Shown here: positions 1 through 8,549 of the stretch, in pieces
Layout: each line of letters begins with the position of its first letter
Numbering within the stretch: position 1 is the first letter of the stretch
NCBI RefSeq assembly: GCF_019749295.1
Contig: NZ_JACWFG010000008.1
Coordinates: forward strand, 186,001-250,000
Length of the DNA: 64,000 nt
Reading direction: 5' to 3'
Source: Neobacillus niacini
GTDB taxonomy: Bacteria > Bacillota > Bacilli > Bacillales > Cytobacillaceae
The notes under the pieces: model-generated
Told to the model about the DNA's origin: nothing
Databases searched by the model: none
Seen by the model: the letters and a program-made list of their open reading frames with translations, nothing else
Made by a program: the position numbers and the translations under genes

Positions 1-687
1 AATATCAGAGGCGGAATCCCTATTCTTTTCCCTATTTCAGGACAACTTGAGAATGGGGAATATGAATGGGAAGGAAAAGTATATCAGATGAAAAATCATG
101 GGGTAGCAAGAAACAATCCCTGGGAAGTTATCGAGACATCCAACAACCAAGAAGCAGCGTTAAAAATGGCGCTTTATAGTAATGAGGAAACGAAAAAATC
201 CTATCCATTCGATTTTGAAGTCATTTTTACATATATCTTAAAAGGAAATAGGTTAACTATTCAACAGGAGTACAGTAATAAGTCAGACGCTCCCATGCCG
301 ATCTATGCTGGGTTTCATCCATACTTTAAAACCTCCAGTAAGAACCTTCAGTACGAAACTGACGCAAATACGTATTTAGACTATAACGATATGCTTATTA
401 AGAAAGTCAGTGACGGCTTAGATCTTACCGGGAAGAAAGAATCTTTTGGCTTATTAGACCCAGTGAAGAGTGAAATATCCTTTACCTTACCGGAAAATAA
501 AAGAAAAATTAGATTGACATATGGAGATGAATTTAAATATGTAATTCTATGGAGTGAAGAGGGACAAGACTTTGTCTGTGTGGAACCGTGGATGGCTAAT
601 ACAAAGGAACTGAACACCAAGGAGGAACTTACCCTTATTGCGCCTAACGATACCTTAAAAACATATCTGAGTATTACGGTTGAGTAA
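1..687 (+). CDS. Aldose 1-epimerase family protein (5' end outside window)
   Basis: The reading frame is open from base 1, so the gene begins upstream and about 228 C-terminal residues are visible. The first residues read GGIPILFPISGQ, followed by HGVAR, the usual active-site surroundings of galactose mutarotase-like proteins (GG.P.LFP...HGFAR). FHPYF further on matches the conserved His segment of this superfamily. Such enzymes interconvert the alpha and beta anomers of sugars or sugar phosphates in the cytoplasm. The substrate cannot be told from the sequence. The gene ends 109 bp before the MarR-type gene and is not part of the conserved racE-gerM cluster. Confidence 0.85.
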   Translation, partial: NIRGGIPILFPISGQLENGEYEWEGKVYQMKNHGVARNNPWEVIETSNNQEAALKMALYSNEETKKSYPFDFEVIFTYILKGNRLTIQQEYSNKSDAPMPIYAGFHPYFKTSSKNLQYETDANTYLDYNDMLIKKVSDGLDLTGKKESFGLLDPVKSEISFTLPENKRKIRLTYGDEFKYVILWSEEGQDFVCVEPWMANTKELNTKEELTLIAPNDTLKTYLSITVE

Positions 688-796
688 ATAAGAGGTTGAA
701 ATTTCTTCGAAAAAAGTAGAAAATAAGAGCAGATTAAGAACGGGGAATTCTGCGAAATTCAGGCAAAGGGATGCCTCACATAGGAGTGTATTAAGG

Positions 797-1246
797 ATGA
801 CTGTCGAAAATTCACAAAAGGTTGGCGAGGAGATTGTCGCTAGAATAGAAAAGGATTTGCGCTATATTTCAGGAATTATTAAGCAAAAAGGAAGGGAAAT
901 GCTTAGTCATTATAAAATAACACCACCGCAATTTGTAGCACTGCAGTGGTTATTTGAAGATGGTGATATGACCATCGGGGAATTGTCTACTAAAATGTAT
1001 TTGGCCTTTAGTACAACCACTGATCTCGTCGATCGGATGGAAAAAAATCAACTGGTTGTTCGTGTAAAGGATCCTAAGGATCGTCGCGTCGTTAGAATTC
1101 ATTTACTTGAAGAAGGTGAAAGAATAATAGATGAAGTAATAAAGAAACGTCAAGTTTACTTAGAGGAAGTTTTAACTAATTTCTCATTAGAAGAAATTCA
1201 ACAACTTCAAAACAACCTGATGAAACTGCATCAAGATATGCGTTAG
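797..1246 (+). CDS. ysmB: MarR family transcriptional regulator YsmB
   Basis: 149 residues, the normal length for a MarR winged-helix regulator. The central part (about residues 40-110) has the helix-turn-helix and a basic wing with [10 protein letters not shown], the hallmark D-x-R-[DS]-x-R-x-V pattern. The ends are helical and would form the dimer interface. An AGGAGTG Shine-Dalgarno lies about 10 nt before the ATG. racE follows 17 bp downstream on the same strand, the ysmB-racE arrangement known from B. subtilis. Ligand and target genes are not evident; autoregulation is common in this family but cannot be shown here. Confidence 0.88.
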   Translation: MTVENSQKVGEEIVARIEKDLRYISGIIKQKGREMLSHYKITPPQFVALQWLFEDGDMTIGELSTKMYLAFSTTTDLVDRMEKNQLVVRVKDPKDRRVVRIHLLEEGERIIDEVIKKRQVYLEEVLTNFSLEEIQQLQNNLMKLHQDMR

Positions 1247-1263
1247 TAAAGAGGCGAAGAAAT

Positions 1264-2058
1264 TTGAAACAACCAATTGGTGTCATTGATTCCGGAGTTG
1301 GTGGATTAACGGTAGCTAAGGAGATTATGAGACAGCTTCCAAATGAAAAAATTATTTATTTGGGAGATACGGCAAGGTGTCCATACGGTCCAAGACCTCT
1401 TAAGGAGGTAAAAAGGTTCACCTGGGAGCTGACTTCATTTTTATTAGAAAAGAACATAAAAATGCTGGTCATTGCCTGTAACACTGCAACGGCTGCAGTC
1501 CTAGATGAAATAAGAAACGAACTAAGTATCCCTGTTATAGGTGTAATCTACCCTGGAGCACGTGCGGCGATTAAAACGACTAAAAACTACCGCGTAGGGA
1601 TAATTGGAACAGAAGGAACAATCAAGAGCGGTGCTTATGAAAAGGCATTAAAAGCATTAAACAGCCGTTTATATATTGCAGGACAAGCATGTCCAAAGTT
1701 TGTACCTCTCGTTGAGAGCGGGGAATATGACGGGGAAATTGCGGAACGAATTGTCGTTGAAGCACTTAAGCCTCTGCAAAATCAAAATTTAGATACACTG
1801 ATCCTCGGATGTACCCATTATCCTTTGCTTGAACCCCTTATTCAAAAAGTGATGGGTGAAAATGTAAATGTCATCAGTTCGGGGGATGAAACGGCCAGGG
1901 AAATTAGTGCGATTCTCCAATATAATGGAATCCTTGAAACAAATGAGGACAAGTCAGAGCATGAATTTTATACGACAGGCTCAAGGTATATTTTTTCAAA
2001 AATTGCTTCTCAGTGGCTTGGAGAACACATTCATAATGTTAAAAAAATTAAATTATAA
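1264..2058 (+). CDS. racE: Glutamate racemase
   Basis: 264 residues beginning with TTG; GAGGCGAAG supplies the ribosome binding site. The enzyme interconverts L- and D-glutamate in the cytoplasm, supplying D-Glu for peptidoglycan. The N-terminus [12 protein letters not shown] holds the catalytic Asp9 motif. The two catalytic cysteines are visible at Cys72 (ACNTATA) and Cys183 (LGCTHYPLL, with His185 next to it). Length and motifs match the MurI/RacE family throughout. It is cotranscribed with or closely follows ysmB and ends at a clear intrinsic terminator, so gerM downstream needs its own promoter. Confidence 0.97.
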   Translation: MKQPIGVIDSGVGGLTVAKEIMRQLPNEKIIYLGDTARCPYGPRPLKEVKRFTWELTSFLLEKNIKMLVIACNTATAAVLDEIRNELSIPVIGVIYPGARAAIKTTKNYRVGIIGTEGTIKSGAYEKALKALNSRLYIAGQACPKFVPLVESGEYDGEIAERIVVEALKPLQNQNLDTLILGCTHYPLLEPLIQKVMGENVNVISSGDETAREISAILQYNGILETNEDKSEHEFYTTGSRYIFSKIASQWLGEHIHNVKKIKL

Positions 2059-2060
2059 TT

Positions 2061-2091
2061 AAGCTCTCTTTACAGGAGCTTATTTTTTTTT
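2061..2091 (+). terminator. Intrinsic terminator after racE
   Basis: A perfect 6-bp stem (AAGCTC/GAGCTT) with a 9-nt loop is followed by a run of T beginning 1 nt later. It lies just after the racE stop codon. Confidence 0.8.
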
Positions 2092-2194
2092 GAAAAAAAT
2101 GAAAGAATGTCCTATTTTTCTTTCCGAAGGCGGTCTAATTAGTTTGATAGGCTCGTATACATGATAGTACAAACTGTCTTAGGAGGGAAAAAAT

Positions 2195-3241
2195 ATGTCA
2201 AAAAATAAAGTGAAACCGCTAGTTACAGCTGTTTTTGCTTCAACACTACTATTATCGGGGTGCGGTTTGTTTGGAAAAGAAGTTCAGAAAAAAGTAGATC
2301 CGCCAAAAGAGGTAACAGTAACCGATACAGCCCCAACTAAGGAAACCACTGGTAAGAGTGAAGAAGTCGAAGGTACAGTGAAAACAGAGTTATACTTAAT
2401 TAATAAAGATGGACTGGTGGTACCACAAACATTAACACTGCCAAAAACAACCTCTGTAGCGAAACAGGCCCTAGAACACTTAGTAGCTAATGGACCTGTT
2501 ACAGACATGCTGCCAAATGATTTCCGAGCAGTTCTGCCAGAAGAAACGCAAATTTCAGTGAACATTAAAGATGGTGTCGCGGTGGTTGACTTCTCGAAGG
2601 AGTTTAAGAATTACCAGCCAGAGGATGAAAGAAAGATTCTCGAATCCATCACATGGACACTTACACAATTTGATTCTGTGAATAAGGTTAAGCTGCAAAT
2701 GAATGGACATGAATTAACGGAAATGCCTGTTAATGGGACACCAATCAGTGAAAATCTATCAAGGGCCACAGGAATTAACATTGATACTGCCGGGGTTATT
2801 GATATCACGAATACAAAGCCGGTTACCGTCTATTATATTGGCGGTGAAGAAGACTCGTACTATTATGTACCTGTTACGAAGAGGGTAAATACAAGTGAAA
2901 AAGATAATGTTGTCGCGGTCGTAAATGAATTGGTAAAGGGGCCGAATGCAAAATCTAATCTTGCTTCTGAGTTTATGCCGGATGTGGAGCTTTTAGAGAA
3001 ACCAAAAGTTGAAGATGGAAAAGTAACCTTAAACTTCAATGAATCTATTTACGGAAGCTTTGAAGAAAAAATTGTTTCTGAGCATTTATTAAATGCACTT
3101 GTTCTTTCATTAACTGAACAAAAGGACATTGAAAGTGTTGCCGTTACAGTAGATGGCAAGGCTGAGCTGGTAAACGATAAAGGTGAAAAATTATCAGAGC
3201 CGGTAACTCGTCCAGAAAAAGTCAATACAGGTAGTTTCTAA
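2195..3241 (+). CDS. gerM: GerM lipoprotein, sporulation and germination protein
   Basis: 348 residues with a lipoprotein signal: a basic start, a hydrophobic stretch and lipobox LLLSGC, putting the lipidated Cys at residue 23. Two tandem GerMN domains follow (about residues 65-185 and 205-335). Each contains a V-x-F-x-x-E/S type strand, seen as VAVVDFSKEF and VTLNFNESIY. GerM is needed for correct sporulation and germination in B. subtilis and is thought to act in the space between mother cell and forespore. The Shine-Dalgarno TAGGAGGG is strong. The position between racE and rph matches B. subtilis. I could not pin down a convincing sporulation sigma-factor promoter upstream. Confidence 0.95.
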   Translation: MSKNKVKPLVTAVFASTLLLSGCGLFGKEVQKKVDPPKEVTVTDTAPTKETTGKSEEVEGTVKTELYLINKDGLVVPQTLTLPKTTSVAKQALEHLVANGPVTDMLPNDFRAVLPEETQISVNIKDGVAVVDFSKEFKNYQPEDERKILESITWTLTQFDSVNKVKLQMNGHELTEMPVNGTPISENLSRATGINIDTAGVIDITNTKPVTVYYIGGEEDSYYYVPVTKRVNTSEKDNVVAVVNELVKGPNAKSNLASEFMPDVELLEKPKVEDGKVTLNFNESIYGSFEEKIVSEHLLNALVLSLTEQKDIESVAVTVDGKAELVNDKGEKLSEPVTRPEKVNTGSF

Positions 3242-3278
3242 AAATATATTTTTGATATACTATATAGTGATAATCGAA

Positions 3279-3310
3279 AGAGGTTGCCTTCGGCTTCCTC
3301 TTCTTTATTT
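3279..3310 (+). terminator. Intrinsic terminator after gerM
   Basis: Stem AGAGG-TT-GCC with loop TTC and GGC-TT-CCTCT (two T:T mismatches in the middle), followed by TCTTTATTT. It separates gerM from rph. Confidence 0.65.
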
Positions 3311-3369
3311 GAATTTAGAAATGCCGAAAAAGGTGGGAGAGGCATTCTCACCATAAGGAGGAAAAAGTT

Positions 3370-4122
3370 GTGCGTGTTGATGGTAGAGAACGACTGCAAT
3401 TAAGACCCATACATATTGAAACAGGTTATTTAATGCACCCAGAAGGCTCGGTCCTTATTTCAGTGGGGAATACAAAGGTAATATGTACAGCGAGTATTGA
3501 GGAAAGAGTGCCTCATTTTATGCGGGGAGAGGGAAAAGGCTGGATCACCGCAGAATATTCTATGCTGCCTCGGGCAACAGAGACGAGAAATATTCGAGAA
3601 TCTTCTAAAGGGAAGGTTACCGGCAGAACAATGGAAATCCAGCGTTTAATTGGACGCGCATTACGAGCGATTGTTGATTTATCATCACTAGGTGAAAGAA
3701 CCGTTTGGATAGACTGTGATGTCATTCAAGCAGATGGCGGTACAAGGACTGCATCGATTACAGGTGCATTTGTCGCAATGGCGATTGCACTCAATCGTCT
3801 TGGAGACAAAAAGGGATTCAAATTCCCAATAACAGATTACTTAGCAGCTACGAGCGTTGGAATTTTAAAAAACAACGAAACCGTACTCGATTTGAATTAT
3901 GCTGAGGATTCCAAAGCATTAGTTGATATGAATATCGTAATGACAGGAAATGGTGAATTCGTAGAATTACAGGGAACTGGCGAAGAATCTACATTTTCGT
4001 ATGACCAGCTGCAGGACCTGTTAGGCGCAGCACAAGAAGGTCTAATGGAACTGTTCGAGCATCAAAAAACGGCATTAGGAGAAGAAATCACCGCGAAAAT
4101 TGAAGCAAGACGAAAGAAATAA
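3370..4122 (+). CDS. rph: Ribonuclease PH
   Basis: 250 residues from a GTG start behind a strong AAGGAGG. The phosphorolytic exoribonuclease trims the 3' ends of tRNA precursors, using phosphate and releasing nucleoside diphosphates. The RNase PH core is obvious: [17 protein letters not shown], the phosphate- and RNA-binding segment, and [14 protein letters not shown]. The C-terminal approx. 10 residues are basic. It leads the rph-rdgB-ysnB gene string, with 14 bp to rdgB and then 2 bp to ysnB, so the three are almost certainly one transcript. Confidence 0.97.
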   Translation: MRVDGRERLQLRPIHIETGYLMHPEGSVLISVGNTKVICTASIEERVPHFMRGEGKGWITAEYSMLPRATETRNIRESSKGKVTGRTMEIQRLIGRALRAIVDLSSLGERTVWIDCDVIQADGGTRTASITGAFVAMAIALNRLGDKKGFKFPITDYLAATSVGILKNNETVLDLNYAEDSKALVDMNIVMTGNGEFVELQGTGEESTFSYDQLQDLLGAAQEGLMELFEHQKTALGEEITAKIEARRKK

Positions 4123-4136
4123 GGGGATATGGAGTT

Positions 4137-4745
4137 ATGAAGGAAGTAATTATTGCCACTAAAAATCCAGGTAAAGCTAGAGAATTTGAACATATATTTG
4201 CCCCAAGAGGAATCGCTGTTAAGACACTGTTGGATTATCCTGAAATTGAGGATGTTGAAGAAACAGGGTCAACTTTTGAAGAAAATGCAATTTTGAAAGC
4301 AGAAGGTGTTTCAAAAGCATTAAATAAAATGGTAATTGGCGATGATTCCGGATTAATCGTAGACGCCTTAGAAGGCAGACCAGGAATCTATTCAGCCCGT
4401 TATGCTGGTGAGGAGCCTAAGGATGATCAGAAAAATCTTGAGAAGGTTCTAGACGAATTGAGGGGCGTTTCTGAAGAGGACCGTACAGCAAGATTTTATT
4501 GTGCGCTTGCCGTAGCACTGCCAGGCAGTAAGACCATTACTGTGTTTGGGACCTGCGAAGGGCGAATTCTTGAGGAGCAAAGAGGAACAAATGGCTTTGG
4601 CTACGATCCAGTCTTTTATGTACCAGACAAAAACCGTGCTATGGCAGAACTAACTGCAGACGAAAAGAATCAAATTAGTCATCGAGCCAATGCACTTAAA
4701 AAGCTTGATGATATGTTAGATTCTATCGTGGAAAGTGCGGAATAA
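4137..4745 (+). CDS. rdgB: XTP/dITP pyrophosphatase (Ham1/RdgB family)
   Basis: 202 residues; ortholog of B. subtilis ysnA. It hydrolyses non-canonical purine triphosphates (dITP, XTP) to monophosphates and so keeps them out of DNA and RNA. Family signatures in order: [11 protein letters not shown] near the N-terminus (phosphate binding), [11 protein letters not shown] with the metal-binding acidic residues, [23 protein letters not shown] in the C-terminal third, and SHRANA. Length is typical. It sits between rph and ysnB in a tight operon. Confidence 0.97.
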   Translation: MKEVIIATKNPGKAREFEHIFAPRGIAVKTLLDYPEIEDVEETGSTFEENAILKAEGVSKALNKMVIGDDSGLIVDALEGRPGIYSARYAGEEPKDDQKNLEKVLDELRGVSEEDRTARFYCALAVALPGSKTITVFGTCEGRILEEQRGTNGFGYDPVFYVPDKNRAMAELTADEKNQISHRANALKKLDDMLDSIVESAE

Positions 4746-4747
4746 TC

Positions 4748-5266
4748 ATGAGCAAGGTCCTTGTTCTAAGTGATAGTCATGGTCTTACTGGTGAGCTCGA
4801 GGTCTTAAGGGAACGGCATTTGAACGAAGTAGATTTAATGATTCATTGCGGAGATTCTGAAATGATGCCTGACGATAAAGTTATGAATGGCTATTTAACT
4901 GTAAAGGGAAATTGCGATTTTGGCAGCTATCCATTAGAAACAACAACAGAGATTGCTGGAAGGAAGTTCTTTATTACCCACGGTCACAGGTATTCAGTAA
5001 AGTCTTCCTTAATGAATTTAAGCTACAAAGCAGCCGAAGTTGGTGCGGATATTGCCTGTTTCGGGCACTCTCATGTATTAGGAGCAGAAGTTATTGGCAA
5101 TACTTTGTTTTTGAACCCAGGAAGCATACGTCTTCCAAGGGAACGCTTTGAAAAAACCTATGTAATCTTAGATTTGCTGGAAGAAACCATCAAAATGTCT
5201 GTATTTGATATCAGCGGTAAGGAAATAAAAGAGTTAGCATATGAATTTGCATTGCCAAAACGGTGA
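4748..5266 (+). CDS. ysnB: Metallophosphoesterase YsnB (YfcE/MJ0936 family)
   Basis: 172 residues, a complete small calcineurin-like phosphodiesterase. The five metal-ligand blocks appear in order: DSHG (residues 8-11), HCGD, GNCD, THGH and GHSH. Proteins of this family hydrolyse phosphodiesters in vitro; the natural substrate is unknown. Its ATG lies 2 bp after the rdgB stop, indicating translational coupling in the rph operon. Immediately after its stop codon begins the first 52-bp repeat array, so the array may be transcribed as the 3' end of this operon. Confidence 0.93.
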   Translation: MSKVLVLSDSHGLTGELEVLRERHLNEVDLMIHCGDSEMMPDDKVMNGYLTVKGNCDFGSYPLETTTEIAGRKFFITHGHRYSVKSSLMNLSYKAAEVGADIACFGHSHVLGAEVIGNTLFLNPGSIRLPRERFEKTYVILDLLEETIKMSVFDISGKEIKELAYEFALPKR

Positions 5267-5294
5267 GGGAAGATCACTCTTTCCTCATTAATAG

Positions 5295-5703
5295 CTGGAG
5301 TGACCGAAAACTTTTTTAGAAGGGATTTCGGTCACTCCAGACTATCTGCAATGCCCCAAAAGCTTTTTCTGGAAGGGTTAGGGTCACTCCAGGGTGCCTG
5401 CAATGCCCCAAAAGCTTTTTCTGAAAGGGTTAGGGTCACTCCAGGGTGCCTGCAATGCCCCAAAAGCTTTTTCTGAAAGGGTTAGGGTCACTCCAGGATA
5501 CCTGCAATGCCCCAAAAGCTTTTTCTGAAAGGGTTAGGGTCACTCCAGGATACCTGCAATGCCCCAAAAGCTTTTTCTAAAAGGGTTAGGGTCACTCCAG
5601 ACTATCTGGAATGCCCAAGAAGCTTTTTCTGGAAGGGTTGAGGTCACTCCGGGCTGCCTGCAATGACCCAAATGTTTTTCTGAAACATCTAAGGTCACTC
5701 CAA
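5295..5703 (+). repeat. 52-bp tandem repeat array 1 (GGTCACTCC family)
   Basis: Eight copies of GGTCACTCC start at 5330, 5382, 5434, 5486, 5538, 5590, 5642 and 5693, so the spacing is 52,52,52,52,52,52,51. Units 2-5 are nearly identical; the outer ones diverge. An inverted copy (CTGGAGTGACCGAAA, 5295-5309) precedes the first direct copy and pairs perfectly over 15 bp with 5326-5340. The unit shares its core GGTCA-N17-TGACC with the arrays at 16678 and 24091, although most units here read TGCCC instead of TGACC. No ORF runs through it. Confidence 0.95.
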
Positions 5704-5776
5704 ACCTAATTTAATAGCGATTTTGTTCGGCAATAAAACATTTTTAAATAAATTATAAAAAACTTTTCAAAAGCTG

Positions 5777-5805
5777 TTGACTTTTATATATATCCTTTAT
5801 ATAAT
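5777..5805 (+). promoter_or_regulatory. Sigma-A type promoter of tRNA-Arg
   Basis: TTGACT, a 17-nt spacer and TATAAT, ending 26 bp before the mature tRNA 5' end. Near-consensus and correctly placed. Confidence 0.8.
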
Positions 5806-5831
5806 AAATCTTGTCTTTGAAAAACAAATAC

Positions 5832-5908
5832 GTCCCAGTAGCTCAGCCGGATAGAGCATACGCCTTCTAAGCGTACGGTCGGGAGTTCGAATCTCTCCTG
5901 GGACGCCA
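5832..5908 (+). tRNA. tRNA-Arg (anticodon UCU)
   Basis: 77 nt including an encoded CCA. The acceptor stem GTCCCAG pairs fully with CTGGGAC; the D-arm contains GCTCAGCCGGATAGAGC, the T-arm GGGAGTTCGAATCTCTC. The anticodon loop CTTCTAA places TCT at positions 34-36, reading AGA/AGG arginine codons. It is a single isolated tRNA gene with its own promoter and terminator. tRNA genes are frequent integration sites, and an AT-rich, atypical gene lies just downstream. Confidence 0.97.
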
Positions 5909-5935
5909 TTTAACTACATACCAAAACGCTATATA

Positions 5936-5990
5936 TAAGCCTTCTAGGACGCCTAATCAAATTTAGACGTATGCTAGAAGGCTATTTTTA
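5936..5990 (+). terminator. Intrinsic terminator after tRNA-Arg
   Basis: Inverted repeat AGCCTTCTAG (5938-5947) and CTAGAAGGCT (5974-5983), followed by ATTTTTAT; the loop has further partial pairing. The stretch from here to 6167 shows no convincing gene, only a weak 7-bp inverted repeat at 6125-6161. Confidence 0.75.
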
Positions 5991-6167
5991 TGATAAAAAA
6001 GAGAATATAGGCATTGCGGAGTACTTGAGCGGTTTATGGGTTGGATAGGCCAAAACTTAGTACAAAGGTTGGATTAGAGCATTACAATCAAACGGTTGCT
6101 TGCAATATGTGAAGAATATTGTAAGAGGAGCCCTGAAGGTAATTTACAAAAATTGCTCCTCACGTGT

Positions 6168-7121
6168 TTAATTATTTTTAAATCTAGTAAAAAGAGAAAC
6201 TATCCCATCCATTTCTTGTTTACTAATAGTTGCAGAATAAAATCCGTCTACTCCCATTTCATAAAAATAAATCAATTTCTCAATGTTCCATATTGGGTGA
6301 GTATAAACATATACATTTAAATTATGCAATTTCTCAATGAAATTTCTATTTACTCTTGAAGTAGGTATCGTGACGGCTTTTATTTGTTTTACATTATCTT
6401 TTATAAAATTTAAAACCTGTTCATTATTATCAGGTGATGAATATAAAGTATAAATAATATTTTCAAACTTATAAATATTATTTACAGTAGTTAACATCTC
6501 TTGGTTATAAATTTGTGGAATAATTCTATTTAGAATTGCTGGATCGTAATGAGCACATTTAATAATTTGTGAAAATTGCTTTTTCATATTAGCAGGATCT
6601 AAATGTTTGGTATCTGTTACGATAGTGATATCAGGATAAAAAATTAATAACTGAATTATTCCATTTATATCTAAAGGTGTATATTTTTTATTAATGCTTT
6701 GTCTCATGAAATAATCATATGTCCATGGTTTATTATCGATTGGGGTCTCCGGAGTTTGCCGTAAATGTTCGGCATAAGTTAATCTCCAGTCATGTCTTGC
6801 TACAAGAATACCTTCTAACGTTAATTCAAAATCAACCTCAAAAACCCTGCTCCCTTTACTATAATAAGAATTTAGGAAAGCCTCTAAACTATTCGTGTAG
6901 TAATGTCCGTCAATTTCTCCCATAGCATGTGAGATTAACTTAATATCCTTTAGATAAGGTTTAGAGACGTTCATATTACCAAAATCTTCAGGATTTAACT
7001 TAATATCATTGGCTTCTAATACCATTCCATGTCCGATTCTCACATTGAATAAAGTAGAAATACCGATTAAAAGGATACTGAATAGCAGTATTGTTATTCT
7101 TCTTTTTCTTGTAATCCTCAT
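6168..7121 (-). CDS. Membrane-anchored GDPD/PI-PLC-like phosphodiesterase
   Basis: 317 residues from an ATG 10 nt behind GGAGGT; an in-frame extension upstream lacks a binding site. One N-terminal membrane segment (about residues 9-26) follows a basic start. The rest resembles a glycerophosphodiester phosphodiesterase TIM barrel: HAMGEIDG with His65, TNSLEAF (Asn77, Glu80), FEVDFELTLEG (Glu95, Asp97) and the second catalytic-type His in ARHDWRL (His110). Such enzymes cleave glycerophosphodiesters outside the membrane. The pattern is clear but divergent (HAMG rather than HRG), so the substrate is uncertain. The gene is more AT-rich than its neighbours, stands alone on the minus strand next to tRNA-Arg, and may be acquired. 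Confidence 0.7.
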   Translation of the reverse strand: MRITRKRRITILLFSILLIGISTLFNVRIGHGMVLEANDIKLNPEDFGNMNVSKPYLKDIKLISHAMGEIDGHYYTNSLEAFLNSYYSKGSRVFEVDFELTLEGILVARHDWRLTYAEHLRQTPETPIDNKPWTYDYFMRQSINKKYTPLDINGIIQLLIFYPDITIVTDTKHLDPANMKKQFSQIIKCAHYDPAILNRIIPQIYNQEMLTTVNNIYKFENIIYTLYSSPDNNEQVLNFIKDNVKQIKAVTIPTSRVNRNFIEKLHNLNVYVYTHPIWNIEKLIYFYEMGVDGFYSATISKQEMDGIVSLFTRFKNN

Positions 7122-7284
7122 AATCCATGATACCTCCGTATAAACCACAAATTCTATTGAAAATACCAGTTGAAAATTCTTCATTAAAGACATATACAAA
7201 TTATTATGTTGTAATTGCCTCAATACTATAAAACCTTTTTATCAGAAACACTGTGGTTCTCCCCCGTACAGAAGGTGAGTTTTT

Positions 7285-7312
7285 TTGATTTTCTTAAAAT
7301 TCATGCTACACT
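7285..7312 (+). promoter_or_regulatory. Candidate sigma-A promoter of ysoA
   Basis: TTGATT, 16-nt spacer, TACACT; about 35 bp upstream of the chosen start codon. Moderate match to consensus. Confidence 0.5.
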
Positions 7313-7346
7313 ATTTTCCATACAGAAGCAGAGGACGGTACAAAGT

Positions 7347-8384
7347 ATGAAAAAACGGGAGCGAGCGAAACGAAAAGACAATATTATATTCCTTCCCGGA
7401 CTCGAAAAGAGATTAACGGATAAGGGCCTTGAGAGCCTCCAAAATAAGAGGTATCAAGAAGCCATCACCTTGCTTGAGGAGGCAAGGGAGCATGACCCTG
7501 AAAATAGTGATATTTTAATAGGTCTCGTGCTTGGATACTTTGAAGCGGGAGCCTATCAAAAAGCCAAAGTACTGGCTAACGATATGCTGCTAAAGGGAAT
7601 TGGCGACTATTTTCATTTAGTGGACCTATATTTAACAATATTAATCCAGCTTCATGAATACCAGGAGATCGTCTCCACAATCGAAGCTTTATTTGACGAA
7701 AAGGAAATTCCTCCTGAGCGGCATGATCATTTCTTAACTATTCTGCAGTTCAGTCGACGAATGGCGGACAACGACATAAATGACATAGAGGAAGAGCCGA
7801 TTGAAGCTCCACAAGAACAATCCTATCCGAAAGAGCTCAACTTAACGTCACTTAAAAATATAAATGAGCAAATGCTTGTTATTTCAAGGTTGGCAGAAAA
7901 GAATATCCGGCCTTATATAGAGGAAATCAAAGAATATCTTACCTTAGAGCCGGGCCATCCGTTTCTAAAAACAATGCTGCTGACCCTTTTAAAAGAGCAG
8001 GAATACGACAAGGAAATTATGGTTGAAAAATTTCAAGAAAATCATAGAATTGTACCAACAGAACTTCCAGACATTCAATCACAGCCAAGAATGATAGAAA
8101 TAGAAAACCTGCTAGAAAAAAATTTAGAAAATAATGACCCTGTATTATTTGAAAATCTTAAAGGAATGGTAGAACGGATTTTCTTTATCTCCTACCCTTT
8201 TGAATTCAAGCCTGAAGAATCGTCAGCATGGGCTGCGGCCTTTCACTTACTAGTACTAGATTATTTTGGAGCTCATTCTGATTTGAGTGCTCTATCAAAT
8301 GAATACGAGATCTCTCCTGAAAAAATAGAGCAGGCACTCGCAAAAATTAGAGAATTAGAAGAAATTTCTTATCCTAATATATAG
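7347..8384 (+). CDS. ysoA: TPR repeat protein YsoA
   Basis: 345 residues from the ATG at 7347, which has GAGGAC about 10 nt before it; the frame is open for another 44 codons upstream, but that part is not protein-like and would overlap the promoter. Helical tetratricopeptide-like units are visible around residues 25-125 (for example LESLQNKRYQEAITLLEEA). The C-terminal half is acidic and helical. The ysoA-tig order is that of B. subtilis. Function is not established; TPRs suggest protein-protein contacts, possibly with the neighbouring chaperone and protease genes, which is inference from context only. Confidence 0.85.
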   Translation: MKKRERAKRKDNIIFLPGLEKRLTDKGLESLQNKRYQEAITLLEEAREHDPENSDILIGLVLGYFEAGAYQKAKVLANDMLLKGIGDYFHLVDLYLTILIQLHEYQEIVSTIEALFDEKEIPPERHDHFLTILQFSRRMADNDINDIEEEPIEAPQEQSYPKELNLTSLKNINEQMLVISRLAEKNIRPYIEEIKEYLTLEPGHPFLKTMLLTLLKEQEYDKEIMVEKFQENHRIVPTELPDIQSQPRMIEIENLLEKNLENNDPVLFENLKGMVERIFFISYPFEFKPEESSAWAAAFHLLVLDYFGAHSDLSALSNEYEISPEKIEQALAKIRELEEISYPNI

Positions 8385-8393
8385 GGAACTCTG

Positions 8394-8421
8394 TTGAAAG
8401 GAAAAAATTCTGTGTTATAAT
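8394..8421 (+). promoter_or_regulatory. Sigma-A promoter of tig
   Basis: TTGAAA, 16-nt spacer, TATAAT. It begins just after the ysoA stop and leaves a leader of about 120 nt before the tig start. Confidence 0.7.
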
Positions 8422-8549
8422 GTAAGGGTTGCATTGTGTAAAACCTATATTTTACATAAAAAAAGTGGAATATTTCTTGAATGGACAAGAACTTATTCCT
8501 ACCATATTCGTTACGAATGAAATGATAATAGATTGTTGGAGGGAAATGT

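Noticed and set aside
6096..6320. Plus-strand ORF of 74 codons
   Set aside because: It overlaps the 3' end of the minus-strand GDPD-like gene, lacks a ribosome binding site and is not protein-like; the earlier half may be a decayed gene remnant but nothing recognisable.
7215..7346. N-terminal extension of ysoA from the ATG at 7215
   Set aside because: It has no Shine-Dalgarno, contains the likely promoter, and the protein has a good start with GAGGAC at 7347.
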